Counted from the stretch's first letter, positions 18,685 to 30,201 are shown. The stretch is DNA of 64,000 nucleotides from Solirubrobacter ginsenosidimutans (GCF_027587205.1 NZ_JAPDOD010000035.1:38378-102377); one strand, 5' to 3'. Notes: generated from the sequence alone by a model not told the origin. Made by a program: numbers and translations.

Positions 18685-19845
18685 ATGGTGACCAAGGCCG
18701 TCCTCGCCGCGCTGGTCGCGTTCGCCGTGGCAGCAGCGCTCACGCCGCTCGTGGCCAAGTTCGCGGAGCACATCGGCGCGGTCGACGGGAACAAGGAGCG
18801 CGGGCTGGGCAAAGGGGGCATCCCGTTGCTCGGTGGCCTGGCGATCTTCGCGGGCGCGCTCGTCGCGGGCCTGATCTTCCTGCCCGACAACCAGCGCACC
18901 GAGGGCATCCTGGCCGCGGCGGCGCTGATCACGATCGTGGGCGCGCTCGACGATATCTACGAGCTCAACCCGGCGTACAAGCTGGCGGGCCAGATCGCGG
19001 CGGCGGTGGTCCTCGTCACTAGCGGCGTCCAGGTGGACGCGTTCACGTTCCCGTTCGTGCATCGCGTCGACCTCGGCGACCTCGGCGGCCCGCTGACCGT
19101 GTTCGCGCTCGTGCTGCTGATGAACGTCGTCAACTTCTCCGACGGCATCGACGGCTTGGCCGCGGGCGTGTGCGCGATCTCGGCGGTGGCCTTCTCGATC
19201 ATCGCCTTCGATCTGGGCCGTAACACGGCCGGGATCCTCGCCGCGATCGTCTGCGGCGCCTCGCTCGGGTTCCTGCTCTTCAACTTCAACCCGGCCTCGA
19301 TCTTCATGGGCGACTGCGGGTCCAATCTGCTCGGGCTGTTACTCGGCGCGGTGATCATCGAGGGCTCCCTGAAGACCAACGCGTTGATCGCGCTCGTCGG
19401 GCCGCTGGTCGTGCTGGCCGTGCCGTTCCTGGACACGGGCTTCGTCGTGGCCAAACGCCTGAAGTACCGCCGCGTCCCGTGGCAGGGTGACTCGAACCAC
19501 TTCCACCACCGCTTCCACCGGATCGGCTTCTCGCAGCGTCGCGCCGTGCTCTACCTCTACGCGTGGACGCTGATCATGGCCGGCGACGCCGTCGCGCTGC
19601 GCTTCATCCCGTACTCCGAGCGCTCCGGCCATCTCAACGCGGGCTGGGCGACGCTGATGGGCCTGCTGCTGCTGCTGGGCGTGGCGGCCAGCTTCTACCT
19701 CGTATACGTGCTCGAGATCCTCAAGCTCCGGCGGCTGCGCGCCTGGCAGTTGCGCCGCGAGGACCCGGACACGTCCGAGCACGAGATCGACGCGCAAGTC
19801 CAGCGCGAGCTCGAGACCGGCGAGTTCCGGTCGGTCGCGAAGTAA
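18685..19845 (+). CDS. Undecaprenyl-phosphate glycosyl-1-phosphate transferase, WecA/TagO type
   Basis: 386 aa polytopic membrane protein with about ten hydrophobic segments. Family motifs: GGIPLLGGLAIF, the DD pair in GALDDIYELNP, NFSDGIDGLAAG, FMGDCGSN and the sugar-recognition loop HFHHRFHRIGFSQR. It transfers a GlcNAc-1-P-type sugar from the UDP-sugar to undecaprenyl phosphate, starting wall polymer or exopolysaccharide synthesis. WecA/TagO is favoured over MraY because of the HxHHR loop and genomic context. A charged C-terminal tail of about 50 residues is cytoplasmic. Confidence 0.92.
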   Translation: MVTKAVLAALVAFAVAAALTPLVAKFAEHIGAVDGNKERGLGKGGIPLLGGLAIFAGALVAGLIFLPDNQRTEGILAAAALITIVGALDDIYELNPAYKLAGQIAAAVVLVTSGVQVDAFTFPFVHRVDLGDLGGPLTVFALVLLMNVVNFSDGIDGLAAGVCAISAVAFSIIAFDLGRNTAGILAAIVCGASLGFLLFNFNPASIFMGDCGSNLLGLLLGAVIIEGSLKTNALIALVGPLVVLAVPFLDTGFVVAKRLKYRRVPWQGDSNHFHHRFHRIGFSQRRAVLYLYAWTLIMAGDAVALRFIPYSERSGHLNAGWATLMGLLLLLGVAASFYLVYVLEILKLRRLRAWQLRREDPDTSEHEIDAQVQRELETGEFRSVAK

Positions 19846-19961
19846 GAGGATTCAAACCGCGTAGTGGTGCTAGCCGCACTAGCGCGGGCGCCGGTGTGAC
19901 TGGTACCTTTCTCGCGCACTGAAATTACGACGGCCATTTTGCCGAGGAGGTGAGCAGGAAA

Positions 19962-20048
19962 GTGAAGACGAACGCGATGCACTCGGTGGGTTTCCTGCCC
20001 ACGCTCGGCGTGCCCGTCACGCCTACCTGCTCGCGCCCTAGTAACTAA
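19962..20048 (+). CDS. Small ORF, 28 aa, strong RBS, hairpin immediately after
   Basis: GTG start with GAGGAGG 10 nt upstream (19945-19951), the clearest ribosome binding site in this stretch. The 28 residues begin MKTNAMHSVGFLPTLG and end TPTCSRPSN. The TAA at 20046 is followed 4 nt later by a 10-bp perfect stem. It lies in a 320-bp gap between the WecA-like gene and the next small ORF. It could be a short secreted or regulatory peptide, a leader peptide, or chance. No family recognised. Confidence 0.4.
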   Translation: MKTNAMHSVGFLPTLGVPVTPTCSRPSN

Positions 20049-20052
20049 GGCT

Positions 20053-20085
20053 GGTCGCGGGCAGTCCTAACTGCCGCCCGCGACC
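20053..20085 (+). terminator. GC-rich hairpin after the 28-aa ORF
   Basis: GGTCGCGGGC (20053-20062) pairs perfectly with GCCCGCGACC (20076-20085) across a 13-nt loop, followed by CTTTC. The short T run makes this a plausible terminator or attenuator for the small ORF. Confidence 0.55.
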
Positions 20086-20166
20086 CTTTCGAGCACAAAG
20101 AGTCCGTCTTTTCCCCTCGCGATGATTCGTGGGCGGCTCCTCAACACCATCACCACAGGAGCCACA

Positions 20167-20361
20167 ATGCATTCGTTGAACCACGCCATTCTGGGCCACA
20201 CCGTCGCGACTGAGCGCGCCGGCCGCCCGATGACCCGTGCGATAAAGCCGGGGCGCCCCGAGCGCCCGCCCAATACCCCGTTCCGGGGCCGGATCGCCTT
20301 CGCGACCGGCCGCCTGGCGCGGCGCCTGGACCACGAGATGGCCCGCCGCGCCGTCATCTGA
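20167..20361 (+). CDS. Small basic protein, 64 aa
   Basis: ATG at 20167 preceded by ACAGGAGCC as a ribosome binding site; the frame is open upstream but this start has the better signal. The peptide begins MHSLNHAILGHTVA and is rich in Arg, His and Pro, with a basic C-terminal half (RGRIAFATGRLARRLDHEM). No signal peptide or membrane helix. No family recognised; may be a nucleic-acid-binding small protein or a chance ORF. Confidence 0.45.
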   Translation: MHSLNHAILGHTVATERAGRPMTRAIKPGRPERPPNTPFRGRIAFATGRLARRLDHEMARRAVI

Positions 20362-20416
20362 GGAACCTGAGCTTCGGCGGGGTCGGATCGCCGACCCCGC
20401 CGATACCCTCGTGCGC

Positions 20417-20776
20417 GTGCAAAAAGTGCGTCTCGAGGACCGTGAGTCGTTCATCACCGCCGACGGATCGTCGATCCGCGAGCTGGCGGGCATCCCGAGC
20501 GGCAACGCGATCAACCAGTCGCTGGCCGAGGCGACGGTCCCCCCGGGCGGTGAGACGGTCGAGCACTTCCACCGCACCTCGGAGGAGATCTACTACTTCG
20601 TCGCCGGTGCCGGGCGCATGCGGCTCGGCGCGCAGGAGGACGACGTGCGCGCGGGCGACACGGTCGTGATCGCCCCGGGCCTGGCGCACAAGCTCTTCAA
20701 CCCCGGTGCGGAGCCGCTCGTCCTGCTCTGCTGCTGCTCGCCTCCGTATTCCGACGAGGACACCGTCCTCCTGTGA
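20417..20776 (+). CDS. Cupin-domain protein
   Basis: 119 aa from GTG at 20417. The start is chosen because TACCCT (20404-20409) lies 7 nt upstream, too close to the alternative GTG at 20411. Single cupin: first motif with HFHRTSEEIYYFVAGAG (metal ligands H, H, E), second motif GDTVVIAPGLAHKLFNPG (H). Probably binds a divalent metal; could be an isomerase or small-molecule sensor. It overlaps the following secreted gene by 4 bp, which suggests a shared transcript. A CCC run near the C-terminus (LLCCCSPPY) is unusual. Confidence 0.82.
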   Translation: MQKVRLEDRESFITADGSSIRELAGIPSGNAINQSLAEATVPPGGETVEHFHRTSEEIYYFVAGAGRMRLGAQEDDVRAGDTVVIAPGLAHKLFNPGAEPLVLLCCCSPPYSDEDTVLL

Positions 20777-21684
20777 GGGCGGTCATCGCGGCGCTGCTGC
20801 TGTCGCTGTGTTTCACGGCGACGGCGCAGGCCAAGGACACCGGTCCGCTGATCGGCATCGGCGAGCAGCACCCGCAGATCTTCGGTGACGAGGCCTTCGA
20901 GCCGCTCGGCATCAAGGACACCCGCTTTGTCGCCTCCTATGACGCGCTCGAATCCGACGCCGACCGGGCCGAGCTCGACACCTACCTGCTCGACGCGCGC
21001 GCCGCGAACGTCCGCGTGCTGCTCAGCTTCGGTCACTCGCGCGACCCGCTGAAGGCCCACACCGCCCCCTCGGTCAAGCGCTTCGAACGCGAGGTGATCA
21101 AGTTCCGCGCGCGCTATCCGTGGATCCGCGACTACGTGACGTGGAACGAGGCCAACCACTGCAGCCAGCCGATCTGCAACAACCCCAAGCGCGCGGCGCA
21201 GTACTACCTCGCGCTGCGCAAGCACTGCAGCGGCTGCCGGATCGTCGCCGCCGACCTGCTCGACGGGTCCAAGCTCACGCAGTGGGCCAAGGCGTTCCAG
21301 AAGGCCGTCGGGCATCGCCGCGTCCTCTGGGGCCTGCACAACTACATCGACGCGAACCGGTTCCGCACGCGCGGCACGAAAGCGCTGCTGCGGACGGTCA
21401 AGGGGGACATCTGGTTCACCGAGACCGGCGGGATCGTCAAGCGCGTCAACGAGAACAAGGTCAAGCTCCCGGAGTCGACCCGCCACGCGGCGCAGGCCAC
21501 GAGCTACGTCTTCAAGCTCGCCGCGCTCTCGCCGCGCATCAAGCGGGTGTACTTCTACCACTGGTCCCCGGCGCCGACGCCCAACCCCACCTGGGATTCC
21601 GCGCTCGTGGACAAGCACGACCGTCCCCGTCCCGCCTACGAGGTGCTCTACACATGGCTGGTCAAGCACGGCATCGCGCGCTAG
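20773..21684 (+). CDS. Secreted glycoside hydrolase-like protein (TIM barrel)
   Basis: 303 aa, GTG start overlapping the cupin stop. Signal peptide 1-20 (LLLSLCFTATAQA). The barrel carries a WNEAN motif with candidate acid/base E126 and a WFTETGG motif with candidate nucleophile E217, the arrangement of clan GH-A enzymes (GH5/GH39-like). Cysteines at about 130, 135, 152 and 155 suggest disulfides, consistent with export. Substrate unknown. Confidence 0.78.
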   Translation: MRAVIAALLLSLCFTATAQAKDTGPLIGIGEQHPQIFGDEAFEPLGIKDTRFVASYDALESDADRAELDTYLLDARAANVRVLLSFGHSRDPLKAHTAPSVKRFEREVIKFRARYPWIRDYVTWNEANHCSQPICNNPKRAAQYYLALRKHCSGCRIVAADLLDGSKLTQWAKAFQKAVGHRRVLWGLHNYIDANRFRTRGTKALLRTVKGDIWFTETGGIVKRVNENKVKLPESTRHAAQATSYVFKLAALSPRIKRVYFYHWSPAPTPNPTWDSALVDKHDRPRPAYEVLYTWLVKHGIAR

Positions 21685-22298
21685 TCGCCGTTCTCGGCGC
21701 GCTGGCGCTCGCACTCGCGGGTTGCGGCGCGAGCAAGGACGAGGGCATCTCGGGCGGCGGCAAGGTCATCGGCCGGACCGTCACGGTCTACTCGCTGACC
21801 AACGACCCGGGTGGAGCGGGCCGCTCCTACGTCGACGCCGAGAAGCTGGCGCTCCAGGAGGCGGGCGGGCGCGCCGGGTCGCTCGCGGTGAACTTCACCT
21901 CGCTCGATCTCGGCGGCGCGGACGACAAACTGCAGGCCCAGGCCGCCCGCCGCGCGATCAGCGACCCGCAGATCATCGCCGCGATCGTCGACGCCACGAC
22001 CGTGACCGTCCCGCTCTTCAACGCCGCGGGCATCCTCCAGGTCGCCCCGGCCGGCGAGGCGGCGCTGATGCGCGACCCGCAGGCGCTCCCGTCCGGCAAG
22101 CGCACCGGCGACGCGCTGGCGCCAACCGCCGACTCGCCCACGTTCAAGGCGCGTTTCCGCGCCGAGTTCGGCCGCGACCCGGCGCCCTCGGCCGAGGCCG
22201 GCTACACGGCGATGCAGCGCGTGCTGAAGGCGATCGGCGACGCGGGTGCGGCCGGCAACGACCGCAACCGCGTCATCGACGCCTACTTCGCAACCTAA
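21654..22298 (+). CDS. Shortened Leu/Ile/Val-binding-type lipoprotein
   Basis: 214 aa from the ATG at 21654, overlapping the glycosidase end by 31 bp. Lipobox LALAGC (cysteine about residue 23). The body starts like a type I periplasmic binding protein (TVTVYSLTNDPGGAG, AEKLALQEAGG) through DPQIIAAIVDATTVTVPLFNAAG, then passes directly to an end-type segment (FRAEFGRDPAPSAEAGYTAM, VLKAIGDAG). Typical family members are about 350-420 aa, so the middle, mostly lobe 2, appears to be missing while the frame stays intact. It may bind ligand differently or be a decayed gene. Confidence 0.7.
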   Translation: MAGQARHRALVAVLGALALALAGCGASKDEGISGGGKVIGRTVTVYSLTNDPGGAGRSYVDAEKLALQEAGGRAGSLAVNFTSLDLGGADDKLQAQAARRAISDPQIIAAIVDATTVTVPLFNAAGILQVAPAGEAALMRDPQALPSGKRTGDALAPTADSPTFKARFRAEFGRDPAPSAEAGYTAMQRVLKAIGDAGAAGNDRNRVIDAYFAT

Positions 22299-22306
22299 AC
22301 CCCACC

Positions 22307-22415
22307 TAAGGGGTCTGGCCCCTTATCTTCCGCTTAGGTACGGATCGGCGCAGTAACCGGCTCTACGCCGTGCTTCGGCACATAAAGACCACCTAAGGGG
22401 TCTGGCCCCTTAGGT
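22307..22415. repeat. Pair of REP-like palindromes
   Basis: Two copies of TAAGGGGTCTGGCCCCTTA lie 85 bp apart (22307-22325 and 22394-22412). The second is a perfect palindrome over 25 bp (22391-22415; arms of 10 with a 5-nt centre). They fill the gap between two convergent genes and can act as a bidirectional terminator. Their design is the same as, but their sequence differs from, the palindromes around the transposase at 54118. Confidence 0.75.
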
Positions 22416-22420
22416 TCGCT

Positions 22421-22852
22421 TTAGGATTCGAAGGTCGTCTCGAGGGTGATCTCGGGGACGGCGGCGAGGGCCTTCGAGAGCGGGCAACCCTCCTTCGCGC
22501 CCTGGGCGGCGGCGGCGAAGCCGTCCGCGTCCAGGCCCGGGACCTTGCCGGTCACCGAGAGCGCGATCTTCGTGATCCCGAAGCCACCCTCGACCTGCGC
22601 GACGGTCACGTGCGCCTCGGTGGCGAGCGACTCCGGCGGCGTGCCCGCCTGCGTCAGGCCCACCGACAGCGCCATCGTGAAGCAGGACGCGTGTGCGGCG
22701 CCGAGCAGTTCCTCGGGGTTCGTTCCGGTCCCGCTCTCGAAGCGGCCGGAGAAGTTGTAGGGCGAGTCCAGCACGCCCGTCTCGGTCGAGACGGTCCCGC
22801 CGCCTCGCTTGAAATCGCCTTGCCAGTCGGCCTTCGCGGTGCGTGTCGGCAT
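22421..22852 (-). CDS. osmC: OsmC-family peroxiredoxin
   Basis: 143 aa. The two catalytic cysteines are C57 (GAAHASCFTMAL) and C123 (KEGCPLSKAL), with the Arg-rich substrate loop near the N-terminus (ADWQGDFKRGGG). Reduces organic hydroperoxides in the cytoplasm. OsmC rather than Ohr is likely from the SGTGTNPEELL segment. Convergent with the lipoprotein gene. Confidence 0.92.
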   Translation of the reverse strand: MPTRTAKADWQGDFKRGGGTVSTETGVLDSPYNFSGRFESGTGTNPEELLGAAHASCFTMALSVGLTQAGTPPESLATEAHVTVAQVEGGFGITKIALSVTGKVPGLDADGFAAAAQGAKEGCPLSKALAAVPEITLETTFES

Positions 22853-22983
22853 CGGTTCCTCCCAGGGGTCGGACTACGTCCTGCGCACTGTATGGCTAGG
22901 GTTCGCGCGACGTCGTGCCGAGGACACGACGGCGGCACTCATCTGCCGTTCAGCGGCGTCCGCTAGTCGCGGGTGTCACAAAG

Positions 22984-23013
22984 TTGTTACAAAGTCGCGA
23001 AAGCCGCTACACT
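22984..23013 (+). promoter_or_regulatory. Candidate promoter of the ATP synthase operon
   Basis: TTGTTA (22984-22989) and TACACT (23008-23013) are separated by 18 bp. The same CGCTACACTGGCG context occurs at the merR promoter (58276 onward). It lies about 90 bp upstream of the first gene of the atp operon. The 250-bp gap 22853-23102 holds no other recognisable feature. Confidence 0.5.
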
Positions 23014-23102
23014 GGCGCCCGCCGCACCGGCCGGGGAGTTTTCTGTCCCTCCCGCCGCGCGATTCCGCGCGGGGATGGTCTGGTACGGCGCGTCAGCCTG
23101 CC

Positions 23103-23498
23103 ATGAGCTCTACCACGATGCCCACTTCCGATCCCCTGATCTTCGTCCGCTACATGGATGTGATTCTCGTCGTCCTCGCGGCGCCGTTCGTGATCCTCAT
23201 GGGCGGGCCGGTGCTGGGGTATCTGGTTGGCGGGGGCGCGTGGATCGTGACCCGCATCCTGGGCGCCGTCATCGAGCGTCAGGCCCGCGGTCACAGTGCC
23301 AAGGCGCAGGTCGGCTGGAACTTCGGTGCGCTGATGGGGCGCGCCTGGGTCCTCGGAATCGCCATCCTCGTGGTCGGCTTGGCCGGCGAACGGGAAGACG
23401 GTCTTATGGCGGCGCTGCTCGCGCTCGTCGCGTTCACGGTCTACCTGGCCACCACCTTGATCCTGCCCCGCCCGGAGAGGAACACGCCCAGCTCATGA
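23103..23498 (+). CDS. Small membrane protein leading the atp operon (AtpI-like position)
   Basis: 131 aa from the ATG at 23103. Four hydrophobic segments (about 18-38, 42-60, 82-100, 105-122). No clear family motif, but its place directly before atpB with a 4-bp overlap is that of atpI/atpZ accessory genes, which help assemble the c-ring or handle Mg2+. Called from position and topology only. Confidence 0.6.
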   Translation: MSSTTMPTSDPLIFVRYMDVILVVLAAPFVILMGGPVLGYLVGGGAWIVTRILGAVIERQARGHSAKAQVGWNFGALMGRAWVLGIAILVVGLAGEREDGLMAALLALVAFTVYLATTLILPRPERNTPSS

Positions 23499-24385
23499 GC
23501 CAATCCCGGAAGATCCTCTTGTGGGCGTTCGGCGGCTACCTGCTGCTGACCGTACTCGCGTTCATCGTCTTCGGCTCGGCCGGCAAGAACGAGGAGTTCA
23601 AGCCGCAGAACGAGTTCAACCTCGACACCTGGATCAACCTTCCGGGGTCGTTGGACATCAACAAGGCGATCCTCTACCTGTTCCTCGCGGCGATCCTGAC
23701 GTGCTTCACGATGGTCTACGTCGCGCGCCGGATGCAGACGCGGCCGAACCGGATCCAGACGGCCGTGGAGTTCCTCTTCGGCGTGATGCGCGACAACATC
23801 ACGCGCGGGAACATGGACGACAAGATGGCGGCGAAGTGGTTCCCGTTCATCGGGACGCTCTTCCTCTTCATCTGGTTCTCGAACCTGATCGGCTTCATCC
23901 CGCTGCCGACCTCGCACGAGAAGTTCTCGCTCTTCGGCCTGGAAATCCCGACGTTCGCCCTCTATGCGGCGACGGCCAACGTGTCGGTGCCGCTGGTGCT
24001 CGCCCTGATCGTGTTCATCGCGTACACGGGTGAGGGCATTCGCGCCAAGGGCCTCGGCGGCTACCTCAAGAGCCTCATCCCGGCGGGCGTCACCGGCGCC
24101 ATGGCGGGCTTCATCTTCGTCCTCGAACTGCTGTCGAACTTCATGCGGATCATCTCGCTCTCCGTACGTCTGTTCGCCAACATGCTCGCCGGGCACCTGA
24201 TCATCTTGTTCATGTCCGGCGGTCTCGCAGTCCTGCTCGGACTCGCCGGCATCGGGGTCTTCCTGCTCCCGCTCGGCTTGATCCTCTACCTGTTCGAAGT
24301 CGGTCTCGTGGCGACGCTTCAGGCGTTCATCTTCGCGACCCTGTCCGCGATTTATCTCGGCGGCGCGGTCGCCGAATCCCACTAG
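23495..24385 (+). CDS. atpB: F1Fo ATP synthase subunit a
   Basis: 296 aa from the ATG at 23495 overlapping the previous stop. Multi-pass membrane protein with the essential stator arginine in SVRLFANMLAGHLI, and the C-terminal helix LFEVGLVATLQAFIFATLSAIYL cut here as the usual proton half-channel. Forms the proton path with the c-ring. TSHEKFSLFGLEIP is a long periplasmic loop. Confidence 0.96.
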   Translation: MSQSRKILLWAFGGYLLLTVLAFIVFGSAGKNEEFKPQNEFNLDTWINLPGSLDINKAILYLFLAAILTCFTMVYVARRMQTRPNRIQTAVEFLFGVMRDNITRGNMDDKMAAKWFPFIGTLFLFIWFSNLIGFIPLPTSHEKFSLFGLEIPTFALYAATANVSVPLVLALIVFIAYTGEGIRAKGLGGYLKSLIPAGVTGAMAGFIFVLELLSNFMRIISLSVRLFANMLAGHLIILFMSGGLAVLLGLAGIGVFLLPLGLILYLFEVGLVATLQAFIFATLSAIYLGGAVAESH

Positions 24386-24400
24386 AAGGAGAGCATCCCA

Positions 24401-24670
24401 GTGTTCAGCATGATCCTGAGCTTCATCTTCGCCGCTGTGGACGATGGTCAGGCTGCAGGCCGTGCCATCGCCCTGGGCGTCGGCGGCGGCCTCGGCGCGG
24501 TTGGTGCCGGTGTGGGCATCGGCATCATCTTCGGCAAGGTCATCGAGTCCGTTACTCGCCAGCCCGAGATGCGTGACGAGATCACCTCTATCCAGTGGCT
24601 CGGCTTCGCCCTCACCGAAGCCTGCTTCTTCTACGGCCTCGTGGCGGGCCTGATCGCCTTCTTCCTCTAG
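24401..24670 (+). CDS. atpE: F1Fo ATP synthase subunit c
   Basis: 89 aa, GTG start with AAGGAGAG upstream (24387-24394). Two hairpin helices: the first with the glycine-rich ring-packing run GGGLGAVGAGVGIG, the second with the ion-binding carboxylate E73 (FALTEACFFYG). The polar loop TRQPEMRDE contacts gamma/epsilon. No clear sodium-site pattern was identified, so proton coupling is assumed. Confidence 0.96.
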   Translation: MFSMILSFIFAAVDDGQAAGRAIALGVGGGLGAVGAGVGIGIIFGKVIESVTRQPEMRDEITSIQWLGFALTEACFFYGLVAGLIAFFL

Positions 24671-24677
24671 GAACGCG

Positions 24678-25229
24678 ATGAACTTCCTGCTCGCAGCCGA
24701 GGAGGAGAGCGGCAACCAGCTCGTCAGCCCCGTCGTGGGCGTGATGATCTGGACGCTGATCATCTTCGGCATCACCCTGGTCATCCTCTGGAAGGTCGCC
24801 TTCCCGCGGATCGCCGAGGCGCTGGACAAGCGCCAGAAAATGATCGAGGACTCGATCGACTCGGCCGAGAAGGTCAAGCGCGACGCCGACGAGCTGCTGC
24901 GGGAGTACCGCGAGCGGCTGTCCGACGCGCGTGGCCAGGCGGACGAGATCGTCGCCCGCGCCCGCCGCACGGCGGAAGCGGCCGAGAACGAGACCATCGC
25001 CGAGGCGCGCGCCAAGCGCGAGGAGATGATGGATCAGACCCGCCGCGACATCGAGGCCGAGACGCGTCGCGCGATCCAGCAGATCCGCGCCGAGGTCGCC
25101 GACCTGACGGTGCTCGCGACCGAGAAGGTCACGCGTAAGTCGCTCGACACCGCCGATCAGAAGCGGCTCGTCGATGAGGCGCTCGCCGAACTGGACTTCG
25201 CCGCCCTCGCCCACGAGGAGCGCCGCTAG
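24678..25229 (+). CDS. atpF: F1Fo ATP synthase subunit b
   Basis: 183 aa. One N-terminal membrane helix (about 21-43) followed by a long charged coiled coil (RIAEALDKRQKMIEDSIDSA onward), the peripheral stalk. Followed after 2 bp by atpH. Confidence 0.95.
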   Translation: MNFLLAAEEESGNQLVSPVVGVMIWTLIIFGITLVILWKVAFPRIAEALDKRQKMIEDSIDSAEKVKRDADELLREYRERLSDARGQADEIVARARRTAEAAENETIAEARAKREEMMDQTRRDIEAETRRAIQQIRAEVADLTVLATEKVTRKSLDTADQKRLVDEALAELDFAALAHEERR

Positions 25230-25231
25230 TC

Positions 25232-25762
25232 ATGGAGGAGATCGCCGCGGTCTACGCCCGTTCGCTCTTCGAAGTCGCACAAGAGCAGAACAAGCTCGAC
25301 ACGATCCGCGAGCAACTCGGCCAGTTTGCCGACGCGCTCAGCGACAACCGCGAGCTGCAGGTGTTCTTCTTCTCGCCCTACTTCTCGACCACCGAGAAGG
25401 AGGACGGACTCGATCGCGCGGTCTCCGACGCTGAACCGATCCTCGTCAACTTCCTCAAGTTGCTGATCGAGAATCACCGTACGCCGGTGATCTTCCGCGT
25501 CCGCCGCGTGGTCGACGAGCTCTGGCAGCAGGAGAACAAGCTCCTGCCGGTCACGGTCACCTCGGCCGTGGCGCTGGACCAGGCCACCGTCAGCCAGATC
25601 GGCGATCGCATCGCCGAGCAGACCGGCCGCAAGGTCGAGCTGTCGGCGATCGTGGAGCCCGACATCCTCGGCGGGCTGGTCGTCCGGGTGGGCAACTCCA
25701 TCCTGGACGCCTCGATCCGCAACCGCCTCGAACAACTTCGCAAGCAGGTGGCCCGCGCGTAG
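25232..25762 (+). CDS. atpH: F1Fo ATP synthase subunit delta
   Basis: 176 aa starting MEEIAAVYARSLFEVAQEQ, the conserved N-terminus of delta/OSCP, and ending with the family pattern EPDILGGLVVRVGNSILDAS. Links the b stalk to the top of F1. Separate b and delta genes are present, so the mycobacterial b-delta fusion is not used. Confidence 0.96.
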   Translation: MEEIAAVYARSLFEVAQEQNKLDTIREQLGQFADALSDNRELQVFFFSPYFSTTEKEDGLDRAVSDAEPILVNFLKLLIENHRTPVIFRVRRVVDELWQQENKLLPVTVTSAVALDQATVSQIGDRIAEQTGRKVELSAIVEPDILGGLVVRVGNSILDASIRNRLEQLRKQVARA

Positions 25763-25789
25763 TCGCGCCGGCCTCTAAGGAGAACCTTC

Positions 25790-27385
<1,596 letters not shown>

Positions 27386-27394
27386 CCACCCGCC

Positions 27395-28315
27395 ATGGCC
27401 CTCAAGGACGTCAAGCAGCGCATCGCGTCGGTCAAGAACATCCAGAAGATCACGCGCGCGATGGAGATGGTCGCCGCCGCGCGCCTGCGGCGGGCCGAGC
27501 AGCGCATCGAGGCGCTGCGGCCGTACGCGGGCGCGATCCGGCGGATGACCCGGCAGGCCGCCGAGGCCGCCGGCAACGTCCCCAACCTGCCGATCCTCAA
27601 CGAGCACGCGTCCGAGGACAAGATCGGGCTCCTGCTCGTCACGGGTGACCGCGGGTTGGCGGGGGCGTTCAACTCCCAGATCGTCCGCGCGGGCATCCGC
27701 GCGGGCGTCGAGTACGAGAACGGCGGCAAGTCCACCGTCTGGTACGCGTCCGGGCGTCGCGGCGTGTCGTCGCTGACGTTCCGCGGCCGCGAGGCCAAGG
27801 GCGCCTACACGGGCTTCACCGACCGCCCGGCCTACGCCAACGCGCGCGAGATCGCGTCCGACCTGATCGCCGCCTACGTGGACGGCGAGGTCGACCGCGT
27901 CGAGATCGTCTACAACCGCTACGTGTCGCCGCTGACCCAGGAGGTCACGCGCGAGACGTTGCTGCCGCTGCAGCACGCGACCATCCTCGAAGGCGGCGAA
28001 GGCCTCGGCGGCCGCGCCGGCGGGGAAGAGACCGACGATCAGGACTCGGGCAAGCACGCGCTCGTCGAGTACGAGCCCGATCCCGAGGAGATCCTCGAGC
28101 GGCTGATCCCGGCCTACGTCGAGATCTCGATCTACCGGGCATTGCTCGAGTCCACCGCGTCCGAGCACGGCGCGCGCATGACCGCCATGCGCAACGCCTC
28201 GGAGAACGCCGGGGACATCATCAAGGACCTCACGCTGGAGTTCAATCGCGAGCGGCAAGCCGCGATCACCCAGGAGATCATGGAAGTCGTCGCGGGCGCG
28301 GAGTCGCTCGTCTAA
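27395..28315 (+). CDS. atpG: F1Fo ATP synthase subunit gamma
   Basis: 306 aa. N-terminal coiled coil begins MALKDVKQRIASVKNIQKIT, and the C-terminal coil SEHGARMTAMRNASENAGDI is diagnostic of the rotor shaft. An extra loop rich in Gly/Glu (EGGEGLGGRAGGEETDDQD, about 199-217) is an insertion typical of actinobacterial gamma. Confidence 0.97.
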   Translation: MALKDVKQRIASVKNIQKITRAMEMVAAARLRRAEQRIEALRPYAGAIRRMTRQAAEAAGNVPNLPILNEHASEDKIGLLLVTGDRGLAGAFNSQIVRAGIRAGVEYENGGKSTVWYASGRRGVSSLTFRGREAKGAYTGFTDRPAYANAREIASDLIAAYVDGEVDRVEIVYNRYVSPLTQEVTRETLLPLQHATILEGGEGLGGRAGGEETDDQDSGKHALVEYEPDPEEILERLIPAYVEISIYRALLESTASEHGARMTAMRNASENAGDIIKDLTLEFNRERQAAITQEIMEVVAGAESLV

Positions 28316-29775
<1,460 letters not shown>

Positions 29776-29776
<1 letters not shown>

Positions 29777-30201
29777 TGCCCCGCACCCCCTTCACCGTTG
29801 AAGTCCTCACCCCCGAAGGTGAGGTCTTCAACGCCGAGGTGGAGATGGTGTCCACGCGCACCAGCGTGGGCTCGATCGGCATCCTGGCCAACCACCAGCC
29901 GCTGCTGGCGATGCTGGACCCGACGGAGCTGCGGCTCTACAAGTCGGAGTCCGAGGTCGTCCGCTACGCGCAGGGCGAGGGCTTCCTGCAGATGACCGGC
30001 GACCGCGCCCTCGTCCTCGTGGACGAGGTCTTCGGCGTCGACGACCTCAACGCCGCCGACCTCCAGGATCGTTTGCGGCGCGCCGAGGACGAGCTCTCCG
30101 CCGCCGAGGACGGCTCAGAGGAGCAAGCGGCCGCCAAGCGCGACAAGCGCCGCTACGAGGCCTTCCTCAAGCTCGCCCAGGGCGGCGGCGACTCCCACTA
30201 G
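29776..30201 (+). CDS. atpC: F1Fo ATP synthase subunit epsilon
   Basis: 141 aa, GTG start overlapping the beta stop. N-terminal beta sandwich (FTVEVLTPEGEVFNAEVEMV, GSIGILANHQPLLA) followed by the two-helix C-terminal domain (LQDRLRRAEDELSAAED) that can inhibit hydrolysis. Last gene of the operon. Confidence 0.96.

Noticed and set aside
20593..21714. 373-codon minus-strand ORF opposite the glycosidase-like gene
   Set aside because: Shadow frame; the + strand has a signal peptide and active-site motifs.
22984..23013. Thought of as a riboswitch leader for the atp operon
   Set aside because: The leader is short and shows no conserved riboswitch fold; a plain promoter explains it.
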